This document shows positions 7,351 to 14,215 of a stretch of DNA of 43,733 bases, piece by piece. Under the pieces are notes generated by a model. That model did not search any database. It was given only the letters and a program-made list of their open reading frames with translations, and was not told the DNA's origin. A program made the translations under genes and the position numbers. Source of the DNA: a virus; IMG/VR virus record IMGVR_UViG_3300042691_026070, positions 1 through 43,733 of that record. One strand, given 5' to 3'. Position 1 is the stretch's first letter; each line of letters starts with the position of its first letter.

Positions 7351-7938
7351 TCAGGCGGCGCGACGCAGCACCACCACGAACCCGCCCGGCTCGGCCTTGT
7401 CGCTGCGGGTAGACACCTCGTAGCCCGCCGCCATCGCAGCCAGACCACCGCGCATCGTCTTGCCCCAGTTACAGCGGTTGTTGACATAGGCGGCGGTCCA
7501 GCCGCACTGCATGAGCACCGCGCTACCGAGGACCAGAAAATCACCGTCGCGCATCGCGGCATCCGCCGCCGCCTGCAGCATGGCCACGTGCTTATCGCTG
7601 GCCTTGACCGCGCCGCGCGTCACTGTAGCGGCGGCCACCTGCGCGTCCACCAGCGCCATCAGCTCGGCGGCGGTGGCGGCCTCGGCAGCCACACGGGCGG
7701 CCTCGGCGGCGGCGCGCTCGTCGGCCAGCGCCTGCAGGGCAGCGGCCACCGTGCGGGGCGTGATGGCGGCGGTGAAGCCCGCCTCGCGGAGCGCCTGCAC
7801 GCGCACAGCATAGGCGCGCAGGTCGGCGGCCTTCCAGCCCTCGAAGCGCAGGACGCTGGCCACTCCCACGTCCGCAGCGTTGTCGGCGAGGAAGGTCTTG
7901 AGCGCGGAGACGGTAACGGTGGCGAGGTCGGTGGTCAT
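7351..7938 (-). CDS. Unknown helical protein under promoter P4
   Basis: 195 residues, ATG 7936-7938, with AGGAGC upstream (CAGGAGCAAGACCACA before the ATG). The first ~60 residues resemble a small helical domain (ALKTFLADNAADVGVASVLR). Residues 60-100 are an Ala/Glu-rich coiled coil. The C-terminal third is mixed alpha/beta with cysteines (LMQCGWTAAYVNNRCNWG). No signal peptide and no known family. Its leader, including a GGGCGCAGCGCCC hairpin and the CAGGAGCAAG ribosome site, is nearly the same as that of the MoxR gene at 15800-16936, suggesting the two leaders are duplicates and similarly controlled. Confidence 0.65.
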   Translation of the reverse strand: MTTDLATVTVSALKTFLADNAADVGVASVLRFEGWKAADLRAYAVRVQALREAGFTAAITPRTVAAALQALADERAAAEAARVAAEAATAAELMALVDAQVAAATVTRGAVKASDKHVAMLQAAADAAMRDGDFLVLGSAVLMQCGWTAAYVNNRCNWGKTMRGGLAAMAAGYEVSTRSDKAEPGGFVVVLRRAA

Positions 7939-7995
7939 TGTGGTCTTGCTCCTGTGGTGGGTGCGGGCGCTGCGCCCTTGCTGCTGACCCCACTA

Positions 7996-8022
7996 CAGTA
8001 ACCGCTCGCCGGTTAGCGGCAA
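7996..8022 (-). promoter_or_regulatory. P4, promoter of the recurrent phage family
   Basis: Minus strand: A-tract GAAAAAGTCC upstream, -35 TTGCCG (8017-8022), -10 TTACTG (7996-8001), with GGTCAGCAG at the predicted start (7981-7987). Spacer is 15 bases (16 if TACTGT is used). The TAACCG-to-TTAC distance of 8 bases is conserved. The leader hairpin GGGCGCAGCGCCC is at 7965-7977. Confidence 0.65.
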
Positions 8023-8086
8023 GGACTTTTTCTTCGTGTGCATCATCTTTTTCTTCGATCAGCGACAGCACGGCATCCTGGCGCAG

Positions 8087-9565
8087 CTACCCGTGCAGCG
8101 CCCTGCGCAGGGCGTCCACTGCGTGCGCGCGCGGCACGGGTGGCGGCGCGTCGATGCCCAGCGCCTCGCGGTATGCCTGCTCACGCGCACGCCACTGGCC
8201 CCGGAACGGCGTCGGGTCCACCACGTCCACCACGACGGGCTGCGCCTTGCCGTCCGCAGTGCGCATGACCCGCCCGATGCGCTGCACCGCTCGCCCTGCC
8301 GCCCGCCCGGTGCTGGCCACGATCACGCAGTCCAGAACCGGCACGTCCAGGCCCTCGTCGGCCAGCTGCGTGGCCACCAGCACCTGCAGCTGCCGTGCCC
8401 GCAGCTGCCGCAGCTGTCCGGCCCTCGCGTCCTTGTGCGTGGCGCTGGTGGCATCCGCAGCAGCTACGTCGCGGGCGCGCAGGTGGGCGGCCAGCTGCTG
8501 CGCCTGCTCCACGCGCGGCACCAGCAGCAGCGTGGTGCGCCCAGCCCGCGCCGCGACCGTGGCCAGCTGCAGGAGCAGCTCGTGCCGCTCGGGGTCGTCC
8601 ACCAGCTGCTGCACGGCGCGCCCGATGACCAGCTGGCCCCTGGCGGTGGTGCACGCCTGCAGGTCGATGCGCGCCGCGCTGAACACCGGCAGGATGGCGG
8701 GCTGCATCAGATAGCCGCCCGCCAGCAGCTGCTGCGTGGTGACCTCGTACAGCTGCTCGCCCAGCGCCAGCTCCAGCATGACGCGCAGCCCGTCGCCGCG
8801 CTCGGGCGTGGCCGTCACGCCCCACCTGTGCCGCGCTGGCACACGGTCGAGCAGCCCCCGGAACGTGGAGGCAGGCGCGTGGTGGCACTCGTCCAGCACC
8901 ACGGCGCCCGCACTGGTCAGCATCGCGTGCGCGGCGGCGCCCACCCGCGCCAGGGTCTGCACCATCGCCACCGCGACCTCGGGCCGCCCGTCGGGCGCCC
9001 AGCCCAGCGGCGCCAGCCGGGCACTGCCACCAGCCACCACCCGCACCCGGCAGCCCCAGCTGCGCAGCAGGCGCGCCCACTGCTCCAGCAGGTCGTGGGT
9101 GTGCACCAGCACCAGCCCAGGCTCGCCGCACGCCACCAGCGCGCTGCAGGCGATCACGGTCTTTCCGGCGCCGCAGGGTGCGACCACGTGGCCCTGCACG
9201 CCGAAAAGCATGGCCTCAACGGCATCACGCTGGTACGGGCGCAGCTGCACCGGCAGGTCGTCCAGCGCCACCCGGCGCACGGCACGGCTCACCACGTCGC
9301 TGCTCCAGCCCAGGTCGGCCCCGTGCAGCGCCGCCTGCTGGCGCACCAGCTTGACCGCACCACGTGGCACGTGCAGCCAGTCGCCCCGCTGCTCCCACAG
9401 CGGCAGCAGCGCAGGCAGGTGCGCGGCTGAGATACCCGCGCGTGACATCTGCTCGCGCTCGGGGTTCGGGACCGTCACCAGCGCCTGCACCGCCTGCAGA
9501 AACCGCAGCGGCAGCCCCTCGGTGTGGAGCGCCAGCGTGGCGGAGACGTGTGCGGCGTTCGTCAT
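8087..9565 (-). CDS. Superfamily 2 DNA helicase, XPB/UvsW-like
   Basis: 492 residues. Helicase motifs are in order: Q-like LRPYQRDAV (108-116), Walker A APCGAGKT (129-136), DECHH (225-229), TATP (251-254), then motif VI GRAVQRIGRVMR at about 450. This is the pattern of Ssl2/XPB- and T4 UvsW-type helicases, which remodel forks and recombination intermediates. The N-terminal ~100 residues form an extra domain of unknown type. The ATG 9563-9565 lacks a visible ribosome site, unusual in this genome, so the true start could differ. It is divergently transcribed from the primase-like gene at 9755. Confidence 0.88.
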   Translation of the reverse strand: MTNAAHVSATLALHTEGLPLRFLQAVQALVTVPNPEREQMSRAGISAAHLPALLPLWEQRGDWLHVPRGAVKLVRQQAALHGADLGWSSDVVSRAVRRVALDDLPVQLRPYQRDAVEAMLFGVQGHVVAPCGAGKTVIACSALVACGEPGLVLVHTHDLLEQWARLLRSWGCRVRVVAGGSARLAPLGWAPDGRPEVAVAMVQTLARVGAAAHAMLTSAGAVVLDECHHAPASTFRGLLDRVPARHRWGVTATPERGDGLRVMLELALGEQLYEVTTQQLLAGGYLMQPAILPVFSAARIDLQACTTARGQLVIGRAVQQLVDDPERHELLLQLATVAARAGRTTLLLVPRVEQAQQLAAHLRARDVAAADATSATHKDARAGQLRQLRARQLQVLVATQLADEGLDVPVLDCVIVASTGRAAGRAVQRIGRVMRTADGKAQPVVVDVVDPTPFRGQWRAREQAYREALGIDAPPPVPRAHAVDALRRALHG

Positions 9566-9580
9566 GGTCGTGGTGGTAGA

Positions 9581-9646
9581 GGGGGCCGGCTGCGTACCGC
9601 AGGAGCACAGTGTCAGCAGCGCAGGAGGAGCGCGCAGCCGGCCCCC
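9581..9646. repeat. Long inverted repeat in the divergent helicase/primase intergenic region
   Basis: Perfect 14-base arms GGGGGCCGGCTGCG (9581-9594) and CGCAGCCGGCCCCC (9633-9646) flank a 38-base loop holding TGTCAGCAG and an AGGAGG. The 9566-9754 gap holds no gene. This is the main divergent point of the left half and starts a primase-like gene, so it is a candidate origin or control hairpin. No iterons or AT-rich unwinding element are visible. Confidence 0.55.
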
Positions 9647-9754
9647 GTCCCGTTCTTAGGCCCGATGGGTGCTGGAAGCACACCGCCGGGCTAAAACCGG
9701 GGTGCCGGGCAGCACCACCACGTGCGCCCGGCTGCCACCACCACGGACGAACGC

Positions 9755-11302
9755 ATGGTGACCTCACCCGCATACCACGCTGCCAGCGTGGTGTCGAGCC
9801 TGTCGCTCCCACCTGACGAGCTGGCCCGCGCCGGCCAGCGCCTGCAGGCGGCGCTGCGGGCCGCAGCAGCCAGCACGGGCGCCCTGGGCGTCGGCACACG
9901 GGCCGCCCTGTACGGCTGGGCGGTGCAGCTGCGCGCTGCGCAGGCCCTGCCCTGCGGGCGCTGGTACGTGGAGAGCTGCCCCAGCTACGTGGCCACCGTC
10001 GAGGGCTGCACGCGCTGGGCTGCCGCTGTGGCGTGGCGTGCCCTGGGCGCGGCGGTCGGGTGGGTCGAGGCGCCCACCGCGCTGGCCCGCAGCCTCGGCG
10101 CCCGGCTGCGCCGGCTGGTGTGGGGCAGCCGGTACGGGCGCCACCTGCTGCTGGAGCCGTGGCAGCTGGCCGCCCTGCGCGCGGTGGCTGGTGCGGCAGC
10201 AGCACCACAGGGTGAGCACCGGGTGCCCGCTGCCGCAGCCCTGCGGCGCCTGCGGGCCGGTGCGCGCACGGCCACCGTCCACTGCCCGCTGCACGACGAC
10301 CGCACGCCGTCGCTGGTGCTGTGGGCGTCCGGCGGGGCGCAGTGCATGGCCTGCCAGCTGGAGGATGGCCCACCGCGCTGGGCGTGGCTGCCTGCCGGCG
10401 ACGGGCAGCACGTGCGGCTGCTGCCGGCTACGGGCGCGAGCACCGCAGGAACCCGCACCAGCACGGCGCCTGCACCCTGCCGGTACAATAAAAGCCCCCC
10501 TATGCGCCCCGCACCAGCACCTGCTGGCCCTGTGGGCGGGTGCGTAGCCCGTGGCCCGGTGCACAGCGGGCACGTCACCGCGCTGCTCCGGGCACACACC
10601 GACGCCGCAGGCCACACCCGCACGTGGCGCACACCGGGCGCACGCGCAGCTGGTGGCGTGCTGGCCGCGCTGGTGCGCGCTGATGCGGCCAGCCGCACGC
10701 AGGCGGCCCGCGACCGCGCACACGACGCTGCGCTGTTCGGGGCTGGGCTGCCGGCGCGGGCGGTCCTGCCCGACCGCCTGCTCTCGGTGTCAACGATGGG
10801 CCGCCCGCCCGGTGCCGGCTGGGCCACGCCGCAGGTGCCGCGCTGCCAGCTGTGGGTGCTGCTGGACTTGGACGACGTGCAGCTGCCAGCAGACACCAGC
10901 GGGCTGGGCGCGGCGCTGGCGGCGGTGGTGGCGTCCGACGCGGAGGCCAGCGGGCGCTGCGCCGTCGTGCGCACCGGGCCGACCGGGCTGCAGGTGTGGG
11001 TGGAGCTGGCGCACGCCCGGCACAGCGCGGCCACGTGGCACCAGCAGCCGGCGGTGCGCGCGTGGCACGCTGCGCTGGGCGCGCGGGTGCTCGCTGCGGC
11101 GCACGCGCACGGCGCACAGGGCGGCCACGCTGACGCCAGCGCCTGCGCGGCTGGACGCTTCGGGCGTCGGCCCGGCTGGCGGCTCGTGGACGGCGCGCCC
11201 TACAGGGCGCACCTGCTGCACGTCACGCCGCCACCGCCTGCCGCAGCTTGTTCACCAGAACCACCTCCAGCTGGCGCGCTTCCACCTCCCACGGGCGGGT
11301 GA
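9755..11302 (+). CDS. Primase-like replication protein: CHC2-type zinc finger plus possible AEP/PrimPol half
   Basis: 515 residues, one of only two rightward genes. Codon use follows G/C third positions in this frame. The N-terminal half contains a zinc motif HCPLHDDRTPSLVLW ... CMAC (C177, H180, C197, C200), the CHC2 pattern of primases. A Pro/Ala linker rich in rarer codons (about 235-260) leads to a second half with LWVLLDLDDV (D371, D373, D374) and VVRTGPTGLQVWVEL, then GRFGRRPGWRL near residue 467. The DxD plus downstream strand pattern suggests an archaeo-eukaryotic primase fold, but this is inference. Ribosome site weak; an in-frame GTG at 9722 is possible. Its 3' end overlaps the convergent protease gene by 80 bases. 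Confidence 0.65.
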   Translation: MVTSPAYHAASVVSSLSLPPDELARAGQRLQAALRAAAASTGALGVGTRAALYGWAVQLRAAQALPCGRWYVESCPSYVATVEGCTRWAAAVAWRALGAAVGWVEAPTALARSLGARLRRLVWGSRYGRHLLLEPWQLAALRAVAGAAAAPQGEHRVPAAAALRRLRAGARTATVHCPLHDDRTPSLVLWASGGAQCMACQLEDGPPRWAWLPAGDGQHVRLLPATGASTAGTRTSTAPAPCRYNKSPPMRPAPAPAGPVGGCVARGPVHSGHVTALLRAHTDAAGHTRTWRTPGARAAGGVLAALVRADAASRTQAARDRAHDAALFGAGLPARAVLPDRLLSVSTMGRPPGAGWATPQVPRCQLWVLLDLDDVQLPADTSGLGAALAAVVASDAEASGRCAVVRTGPTGLQVWVELAHARHSAATWHQQPAVRAWHAALGARVLAAAHAHGAQGGHADASACAAGRFGRRPGWRLVDGAPYRAHLLHVTPPPPAAACSPEPPPAGALPPPTGG

Positions 11303-11696
11303 GGTAGGGCAGCTCGGCCAGCACGCCCAGCTCGGCGCCTTCCCAGCGCGCGTGCAGCTTGCCGTCCGACTTCCACTTGCGGTATTGCAGGCGCCCGCTG
11401 GCGGCCTGCTGGACGTGGACCAGCTCGTGCGCGAGGTCGGCCAGCTGATCAGCCAGACTGCGCTCGCGGTGCAGAACCACCGTGAACTCCTTGCTGGCGG
11501 CGCTGCCGTTCGTTGGCAGGAACGCGCAGGCGGCGGTGCCGTCGTCCAGCTTGGTGGCGCGCACCTCGATGCGAATGGCCAGCGTGTTCGCAAGCCGAGT
11601 GCTCATCAGCTCGCTGAGGAAGAAGCGCGCGGCGCGCTCCAGCACCTCGTGGTTCTTGTCGCCGCCGCGCTGAAGGATGGTGATCTTGGTGGCCAT
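11223..11696 (-). CDS. Zinc metalloprotease-like protein (HExxH)
   Basis: 157 residues, ATG 11694-11696 just after CAGGAGCAGC. The central LAHELVHVQQ has the HExxH zinc motif (H90, E91, H94), and about 40 residues later YLTRPWEVEA supplies the likely third ligand (E137 or E139). This arrangement, HELVH followed by a PWE-E-A motif, is that of small SprT/zincin-like proteins known from several phages. No signal peptide, so it acts in the cytoplasm; substrate unknown. It has its own family promoter (P5) and is a one-gene unit convergent with the primase-like gene. Confidence 0.75.
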   Translation of the reverse strand: MATKITILQRGGDKNHEVLERAARFFLSELMSTRLANTLAIRIEVRATKLDDGTAACAFLPTNGSAASKEFTVVLHRERSLADQLADLAHELVHVQQAASGRLQYRKWKSDGKLHARWEGAELGVLAELPYLTRPWEVEARQLEVVLVNKLRQAVAA

Positions 11697-11720
11697 GTGC
11701 TGCTCCTGCTGACACCACAG

Positions 11721-11749
11721 GTGTAACACCCTGCCGGTTACAGGCGCAA
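11721..11749 (-). promoter_or_regulatory. P5, promoter of the recurrent phage family
   Basis: Minus strand: -35 TTGCGC (11744-11749), 17-base spacer with TAACCG, -10 TTACAC (11721-11726) in a near-palindrome, TGTCAGCAG at 11706-11714. The A-tract TAGAAAAATG (11763-11772) includes the stop codon of the RecU-like gene. Short leader without hairpin, as at P1 and P7. Confidence 0.7.
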
Positions 11750-11769
11750 GCGGATCAGCAAACATTTTT

Positions 11770-12315
11770 CTACGGGTGCGGGGAAAGGCGCGGCAGGTGC
11801 CCGTCCACGGGGCAGAACTGCACGCCCAGCTGGTGCAGCTGCGGGAAGCTGACGCTGGCGCTGCCCCGTGGCAGGTCGCGGCCAGTCTCTGCGGCCTCGT
11901 GCCATCGCTCCCACACCGGGCGCAGCCGCTGCCACGGCAGCACCCACTGCGTGCTGCTGGGCTGGTGGCGCAGCAGCACCACGCCCAGCCCGCCCTGCGC
12001 CTCCCACGCGGTCAGGCGGCGCGCCTGATGCGGGTGCAGCTTGGCCAGCTGCCAGCGGTCGGCCACGCAGTCTTTCGCCTCGGCGGCCACCGCAAGGCCA
12101 GCCGCCAGCAGGACGTAGTCGGGCGGCCCTTCGGTGGCGTACACGGCCACGAACTGCCCACCCGACAGCGAGCGCAGGATGCGCATCGGCGGCGGTGTAC
12201 GCAGCACCACCGCCTGCCCACGCGCCTCATACCGCGCGTGCCACAGCTCCAGCAGCTGCTCCCAGCCGCGCCCTCGGTTCGCGTGGCTGGTGCTGGTGCT
12301 GGTGCCGCGCGTCAC
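11770..12315 (-). CDS. RecU-like Holliday junction resolvase
   Basis: 181 residues from GTG 12313-12315, which overlaps the stop of the HTH gene as GTGA. Conserved RecU features are visible: NRGRGWEQLLE near the start, LRTPPP, the catalytic PPDYV (D66), AAEAKDC (E79, K81), and LHPHQARRL (93-101), where RecU has a conserved HQ. RecU-type enzymes cut four-way junctions before packaging or during recombination. Length is close to the usual 170-200 residues. The stop codon TAG is embedded in the A-tract of promoter P5. Third gene of the P6 operon. Confidence 0.8.
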   Translation of the reverse strand: MTRGTSTSTSHANRGRGWEQLLELWHARYEARGQAVVLRTPPPMRILRSLSGGQFVAVYATEGPPDYVLLAAGLAVAAEAKDCVADRWQLAKLHPHQARRLTAWEAQGGLGVVLLRHQPSSTQWVLPWQRLRPVWERWHEAAETGRDLPRGSASVSFPQLHQLGVQFCPVDGHLPRLSPHP

Positions 12316-12629
12316 GCTGTGCGCTGGCGGCGCAGCTGGCCCAGGTACACGCCATCGGGGCGGATCACCAGCTGCTTCCGGCACAGGTGGCACAGCAGCA
12401 GCAGCGCCGACCAGGGCGGGACACGGCCATCCGTGCCGGTTTTCCACTGGCTGAACAGCTGCGGGCGCACGCCCAGCAGCGCGGCCAGATCCTTCGATCT
12501 CGTGCCAGGGTTGCGCTGGTGCCACTCGGCAGCCAGATCGGCGAAAGCCTGCACCAGCGGCAGCGTGCCGCCGCCCTGCAGCTCGCGCAGCAGCTGCACG
12601 TCCGGGTTCTGCTCGTGCTCGTCGTTCAT
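12312..12629 (-). CDS. Cro/CI-type helix-turn-helix protein, likely regulator
   Basis: 105 residues, ATG 12627-12629, overlapping the sigma-like gene stop as ATGA and preceded by GGAGG. After an acidic start, the centre reads SKDLAALLGVRPQLFSQWKTG (about 45-65), a clear XRE/Cro-type helix-turn-helix. A second helix pair with CHLC follows and the C-terminus is basic. It may repress or tune the phage promoters, several of which carry a palindrome over the -10. It is sandwiched between the sigma-like and RecU-like genes, so it would be made together with them. Confidence 0.7.
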   Translation of the reverse strand: MNDEHEQNPDVQLLRELQGGGTLPLVQAFADLAAEWHQRNPGTRSKDLAALLGVRPQLFSQWKTGTDGRVPPWSALLLLCHLCRKQLVIRPDGVYLGQLRRQRTA

Positions 12630-13099
12630 GCTGCACCCTCCAGGCGCGCGCGCAGGCGCGCCACACGGCGACGGGCGCTGAACGGCGCGCACCCGCACGC
12701 CGCGCCCAGGTCCTCACCCGTCAGTCCATCGGCGGCGGCCAGCGCCGCCTGCCACTCGTCCGGGCGCGCCAGCCGGCGGGCCTGTGCCGCCAGCACCCAC
12801 GCCTCAGCTGTCGGCGCGGCGACCGGGTGGGCGGCGTCCTCCAGCTCGTCCTCCTGCAGCCGCCGACGGCGCTGGTCCAGCATGGCGCTACGCACCGCGC
12901 GCGCCTGCCACCAGACCCAGGTGGACGGCTTGGCCACCGCGCCGTCGTACACGCGCCACCGCTCCACCAGCCGCACCAGCAGTGCGCTGTGCAGGTCGTC
13001 GGCGTCCAGGCCAGTGCCGCTCGACACGCGCCACGCGGCGCACCGCACCACCTGCGCGTGCTGCAGGACCCATCCCCAGGCTTCGCTATGCTCGCTCAT
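12626..13099 (-). CDS. RNA polymerase sigma-factor-like protein
   Basis: 157 residues, ATG 13097-13099 behind AAGGAGG. Residues of about 20-80 match sigma-70 region 2: DADDLHSALLVRLVERW (acidic core-binding helix), YDGAVAKPSTWVWWQARAVR with the aromatic melting segment, then LDQRRRR. An acidic linker (about 82-95) leads to region 4-like helices with LTGEDLGAACGCAPFSARRR (126-145) as the -35-reading helix-turn-helix. Size is typical of compact ECF-type sigma factors. It is the first gene of the P6 operon, and P6 belongs to the promoter family it might recognise. Some phage terminase small subunits also carry helix-turn-helix domains, but region 2 argues for sigma. Confidence 0.65.
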   Translation of the reverse strand: MSEHSEAWGWVLQHAQVVRCAAWRVSSGTGLDADDLHSALLVRLVERWRVYDGAVAKPSTWVWWQARAVRSAMLDQRRRRLQEDELEDAAHPVAAPTAEAWVLAAQARRLARPDEWQAALAAADGLTGEDLGAACGCAPFSARRRVARLRARLEGAA

Positions 13100-13137
13100 C
13101 TGTCCTCCTTGCGGCTGTGCCGCTGCTGACTGTTACC

Positions 13138-13165
13138 GTGTAACCGCCCGGCGGGTAGCGCGCAA
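13138..13165 (-). promoter_or_regulatory. P6, family promoter of the sigma-like operon
   Basis: Minus strand: -35 TTGCGC (13160-13165), 16-base spacer with TACCCG in place of TAACCG, -10 TTACAC (13138-13143), AGTCAGCAG at the predicted start (13122-13130). The stop codon of the RmlC-like gene is one base from the -35, so the usual A-tract is absent. Leader hairpin GCGGCACAGCCGC (13111-13123) and AAGGAGG. Confidence 0.65.
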
Positions 13166-13166
13166 G

Positions 13167-13799
13167 CTACCCGTCACGGCTGCGGCGCCATTCGTAGCCC
13201 TTGCCCACCGCAGGCCCTGCGTGCGCGTCGCGCCGCCACTCGTCGGTGCCGTCGTACTCGTGCGACACGGCGTTCAGCACGTGCGCCTCGCCGTAGCCGG
13301 GCAGCGCCATCCACCCGTGCGCCCAGCCGGGCGGCACCACCACCTGCGCGGGGTTCCGCTCCGGGTGCAGCACCACCTCGTGCACGGGCGGCAGGGCGTA
13401 GCCCAGCCGGGTGGCTCGGTCGTGTGCGCGCAAGTCGTACAGGGCCAGCAGCACGGCGCCGCGCAGCACCGTGAAGCGGTCGGACTGCTGCGCGTGCAGG
13501 TGCCAGCCCTTGACCACGCCCTCGGCGGTGGTGCTGGCGTAGACCTGCGCCACCTCGCCACGGCGCGGCAGCTGCACCTCGCCGGGCAGGCGCTCGCGGT
13601 GCCAGCTGACGCGGTGCAGCTCCACCAGGGCGCCGCGCGCGTCCACGTGCCAGCGCAGCGGGCGCACCTCGACCGGATGGGCGTGCCACGGCTCCGTGCC
13701 GCCCAGCGTGCGCACCACGGGCAGCGGGTGCTGCTGCGGGCTGGTGGCCCAGCGGGTGTAACCCTGCGCCTCGTAGATGGTTGCGATGTCGTCGTTCAT
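13167..13799 (-). CDS. RmlC-like cupin: dTDP-4-keto-6-deoxyhexose 3,5-epimerase family
   Basis: 210 residues, ATG 13797-13799 with AGGAGG upstream, overlapping the previous gene as ATGA. After about 40 extra residues, the RmlC pattern appears: PLRWHVDARGALVELHR (48-63), WHLHAQQSDRF (99-109, the family His...Q), VLRGAVLLALYDLR, and VVVPPGWAHGWMAL (153-166). RmlC converts dTDP-4-keto-6-deoxyglucose toward dTDP-L-rhamnose, the step before RmlD. An RmlD-like gene lies 4.5 kb upstream in the same orientation. Substrate is inferred; related cupins act on other dTDP-ketosugars. Confidence 0.75.
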   Translation of the reverse strand: MNDDIATIYEAQGYTRWATSPQQHPLPVVRTLGGTEPWHAHPVEVRPLRWHVDARGALVELHRVSWHRERLPGEVQLPRRGEVAQVYASTTAEGVVKGWHLHAQQSDRFTVLRGAVLLALYDLRAHDRATRLGYALPPVHEVVLHPERNPAQVVVPPGWAHGWMALPGYGEAHVLNAVSHEYDGTDEWRRDAHAGPAVGKGYEWRRSRDG

Positions 13800-14215
13800 G
13801 GCCTGTCCTCCTGTCGAATGCGTGGCAAAAGCTCGATGCTGGGCGCGTAGCCGTACAGGCGCGTCCACAGGTCGCGCAGCGTGCCGTACACTGCGCCGCT
13901 GGCCTGCCCGGCGCGCTGCTCCAGCACGTGCCACAGGGCGGCGTCCACCGCGCCCTGCGCTGCGTAGCGTGCGAACAGCTCGCGCAGGCGCGGGTCCAGC
14001 GCAGCCCAGCGGGTGCCCCACAGCAGCAGGCGCTGCTGCTGCTCTGCGGTCAGCCCGTCGTGGCCCGCCAGGGACAGCCGGGCGGCCTCCACCAGCGCGC
14101 CCGCAGGCGGCCACCAGCCTGCCAGGGCCTGCAGGCGGGCACAGGCGGCCAGCACCTGCGCCGTGGCCGCCACAGGGTGCTGCGGCACCGGGCCGCCAGG
14201 GCTACGGGATCGCAC
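13796..14215 (-). CDS. Unknown helical protein between VWA and RmlC-like genes
   Basis: About 139 residues from GTG 14213-14215, overlapping the VWA gene end by 14 bases; a later GTG is also possible since no clear ribosome site decides the start. The protein is helical with many Leu, Trp and Arg (LLLWGTRWAALDPRLRELFA). Its stop overlaps the next start by ATGA. No family recognised. Coupling to the VWA gene on one side and the epimerase on the other suggests expression from P7 as a three-gene unit. Confidence 0.6.
   Translation of the reverse strand: MRSRSPGGPVPQHPVAATAQVLAACARLQALAGWWPPAGALVEAARLSLAGHDGLTAEQQQRLLLWGTRWAALDPRLRELFARYAAQGAVDAALWHVLEQRAGQASGAVYGTLRDLWTRLYGYAPSIELLPRIRQEDRP

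Noticed and set aside
7592-8071. Minus-strand frame reading through P4 (SLIEEKDDAHEEKVLAAN at its start)
   Set aside because: It runs through the promoter and then out of frame with the 195-aa gene; no good start, and the peptide-like beginning is probably chance.
9610-9816. Short plus-strand frame starting GTG after CAGGAGCACA in the divergent region
   Set aside because: It overlaps the primase-like gene in another frame, and the sequence is His/Pro/Arg-rich noise; the ribosome-site-like sequence is inside the hairpin loop.
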